Below the pieces are notes generated by a model, which saw only the letters and a program-made list of their open reading frames with translations, did no database searches and was not told the DNA's origin. From an uncultured Saprospiraceae bacterium (GTDB lineage Bacteria > Bacteroidota > Bacteroidia > Chitinophagales > Saprospiraceae): 46,658 nt of DNA. This document shows, piece after piece, positions 45,679-46,658 of this stretch (positions are counted from its first letter, which is position 1; each line of letters starts with the position of its first letter). A program made the position numbers and the translations under genes. The stretch lies in the NCBI GenBank assembly GCA_937934275.1, contig CALHAM010000035.1, positions 1 to 46,658 of the forward strand, read 5' to 3'.

Positions 45679-46500
45679 ATGCACTTTTGGAAATATCACG
45701 GTGCGGGCAATGACTTTATCCTGTTGGACCAGCGGGAGACGTTTTGTCTTCGGCGCGGCGAGACAGAGCGCATTGCTCGCCTCTGCAACCGCCATTTTGG
45801 CATAGGTGCCGATGGGCTTATTCTACTCACCCATCACCGGAAGTACGATTTTGAAATGGTGTATTTCAATGCGGATGGTCGTGAGGGCACCATGTGTGGT
45901 AATGGCGGGCGCTGCATAGTGGCTTTTGCCCATCAGCGCGGCGTTCGCAAAAAGCACTATCGGTTCTGGGCCTCTGACGGTTTGCATGAAGCTGAGTTGA
46001 CGCTCGCAAAATCGCCTCGAGAGTTTTGGGTGGCTTTGCGCATGCGCGACGTAGAGAGCATTGGGTCTTTAGACACAACCTCGGCGGGTGAGCTGGCTTT
46101 TGTTGTGGACACCGGCTCGCCGCACTATGTGCAGTGGGTGGATCACTTAGATACTCGAGATGTGTTTCAGGAAGGGCGTGCAGTGCGCTATTCGGAGTTG
46201 TTTAGCGCTTATGGCATCAATGTCAATTTTGTGGAGCCTTGCCAGGAAGGTTTGCGTATCCGTACCTACGAGCGCGGTGTAGAAGATGAGACTTTGGCCT
46301 GTGGTACAGGGGTAACTGCCGCTGCGTTGGCTTGGCATGCACAACAGCAGTTGCCAGCAGGGAGATATGAGATGTCTGTTTTTGCGCGCGGAGGCGAGTT
46401 GCGCGTGCGTTTTAAAGCCTTACCTCAAGGTGGCTACACGGATGTGTGGCTTTGCGGTCCAGCCGTAGAGGTCTTTTCGGGAGAGATAGCGTTGGATTGA
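45679..46500 (+). CDS. dapF: Diaminopimelate epimerase
   Basis: 273 residues from the ATG at 45679. N-terminus HFWKYHGAGNDFILLD; catalytic Cys73 in MCGNGGRC and Cys208 in ETLACGTGVTAAALA. Interconverts LL- and meso-diaminopimelate for lysine and peptidoglycan synthesis. The frame extends to 45616 inside recQ, but the family N-terminus fixes the start. Only 19 bases separate it from recQ, so the two are likely cotranscribed. Confidence 0.97.
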   Translation: MHFWKYHGAGNDFILLDQRETFCLRRGETERIARLCNRHFGIGADGLILLTHHRKYDFEMVYFNADGREGTMCGNGGRCIVAFAHQRGVRKKHYRFWASDGLHEAELTLAKSPREFWVALRMRDVESIGSLDTTSAGELAFVVDTGSPHYVQWVDHLDTRDVFQEGRAVRYSELFSAYGINVNFVEPCQEGLRIRTYERGVEDETLACGTGVTAAALAWHAQQQLPAGRYEMSVFARGGELRVRFKALPQGGYTDVWLCGPAVEVFSGEIALD

Positions 46501-46521
46501 GGGCAGGCCCTTTCCTCCATC

Positions 46522-46571
46522 AAAAAAGCCCCCCTCCATCTTGCGGAGAGAGGCCATCCCAAAAACCGATT
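46522..46571 (-). terminator. Terminator with conserved upstream box, copy 2
   Basis: Minus strand: box AATCGGTTTTTGGGATGGCC (46571-46552) runs into hairpin GCCTCTCTCC / GGAGGGGGGC (10 pairs, two G-U, GCAAGAT loop) and six T. The box is identical to that at 7312-7293, while the stem bases differ but still pair. It ends an RNA coming from beyond the right edge. Confidence 0.75.
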
Positions 46572-46582
46572 TCAAAGTACCG

Positions 46583-46638
46583 ACTTCCTCGCCGTGGGCA
46601 GAGGAAGTGGAGATGACGCCTTGTGCAGCGTCATCTCC
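46583..46638. other. Two adjacent perfect hairpins (possible structured RNA)
   Basis: ACTTCCTC (46583-46590) pairs with GAGGAAGT (46601-46608), and directly next to it GGAGATGACGC (46609-46619) pairs with GCGTCATCTCC (46628-46638). Together with the boxed terminator downstream on the minus strand they look like the 3' part of a structured RNA or a structured 3' UTR. No known RNA family recognised. Confidence 0.4.
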
Positions 46639-46658
46639 AGCAGTATCTCCTCGATTAC

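Overview
The window is an ordinary-looking chromosomal segment of a member of the Bacteroidota. The evidence is a T9SS-type giant adhesin with a gliding-motility C-terminal domain, two secreted hydrolases with T9SS type A tails, a split ATP synthase operon (B-E-F-H-A-G, without D and C), the futalosine menaquinone genes mqnE and mqnA, the small ribosomal protein THX, a COX24/mS38-like mini-protein, and many promoters of the Bacteroidota type (-7 box TAnnTTTG). The order or family cannot be fixed from this window alone. No rRNA, insertion sequence, prophage or CRISPR array is visible. One tRNA (Gln, TTG) is present.

Layout. 1-2.8 kb is a stress/redox cluster: a receiver plus cyclic-nucleotide-binding regulator running off the left edge, an FNR-type palindrome, a CBS-pair protein, a universal stress protein fused to a thioredoxin-like domain that has lost its cysteines, and a DUF5522 mini-protein. 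2.8-7.2 kb holds small envelope proteins, a peroxiredoxin homologue without its catalytic cysteine, tRNA-Gln, THX, an outer-membrane lipoprotein and a class III aminotransferase. 7.5-14.1 kb is one 2205-residue secreted adhesin with tandem 153-bp repeats. 14.4-18.4 kb has a small esterase and the HU / TPR / COX24-like / RNase G block with a long structured leader before rng. 18.7-23.7 kb has YicC, a lipoprotein, an acyl-CoA thioesterase, a DUF6580 membrane protein, an M1 peptidase and a small DNA-binding protein. 23.9-28.2 kb is a forward run: glycosyltransferase, mqnE, mqnA, msrA, nifU-like. 28.4-31.5 kb has two tandem secreted alpha/beta hydrolases. 31.5-37.6 kb is a membrane protein and the ATP synthase operon. 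37.9-46.5 kb has a Lys/His-rich exported protein, a CNNM/CBS transporter, valS, a cold-shock protein, recQ and dapF. The last 150 bases hold structured RNA-like sequence on the minus strand.

The most unusual items are a 20-base box plus terminator hairpin found twice, 39 kb apart, whose stems differ but still pair; the Usp protein with a dead thioredoxin-like domain next to an FNR-type site; the cysteine-less peroxiredoxin; and the long hairpin-rich leader before the RNase G gene. No clearly new multi-gene system (defence, mobile or biosynthetic) was found.
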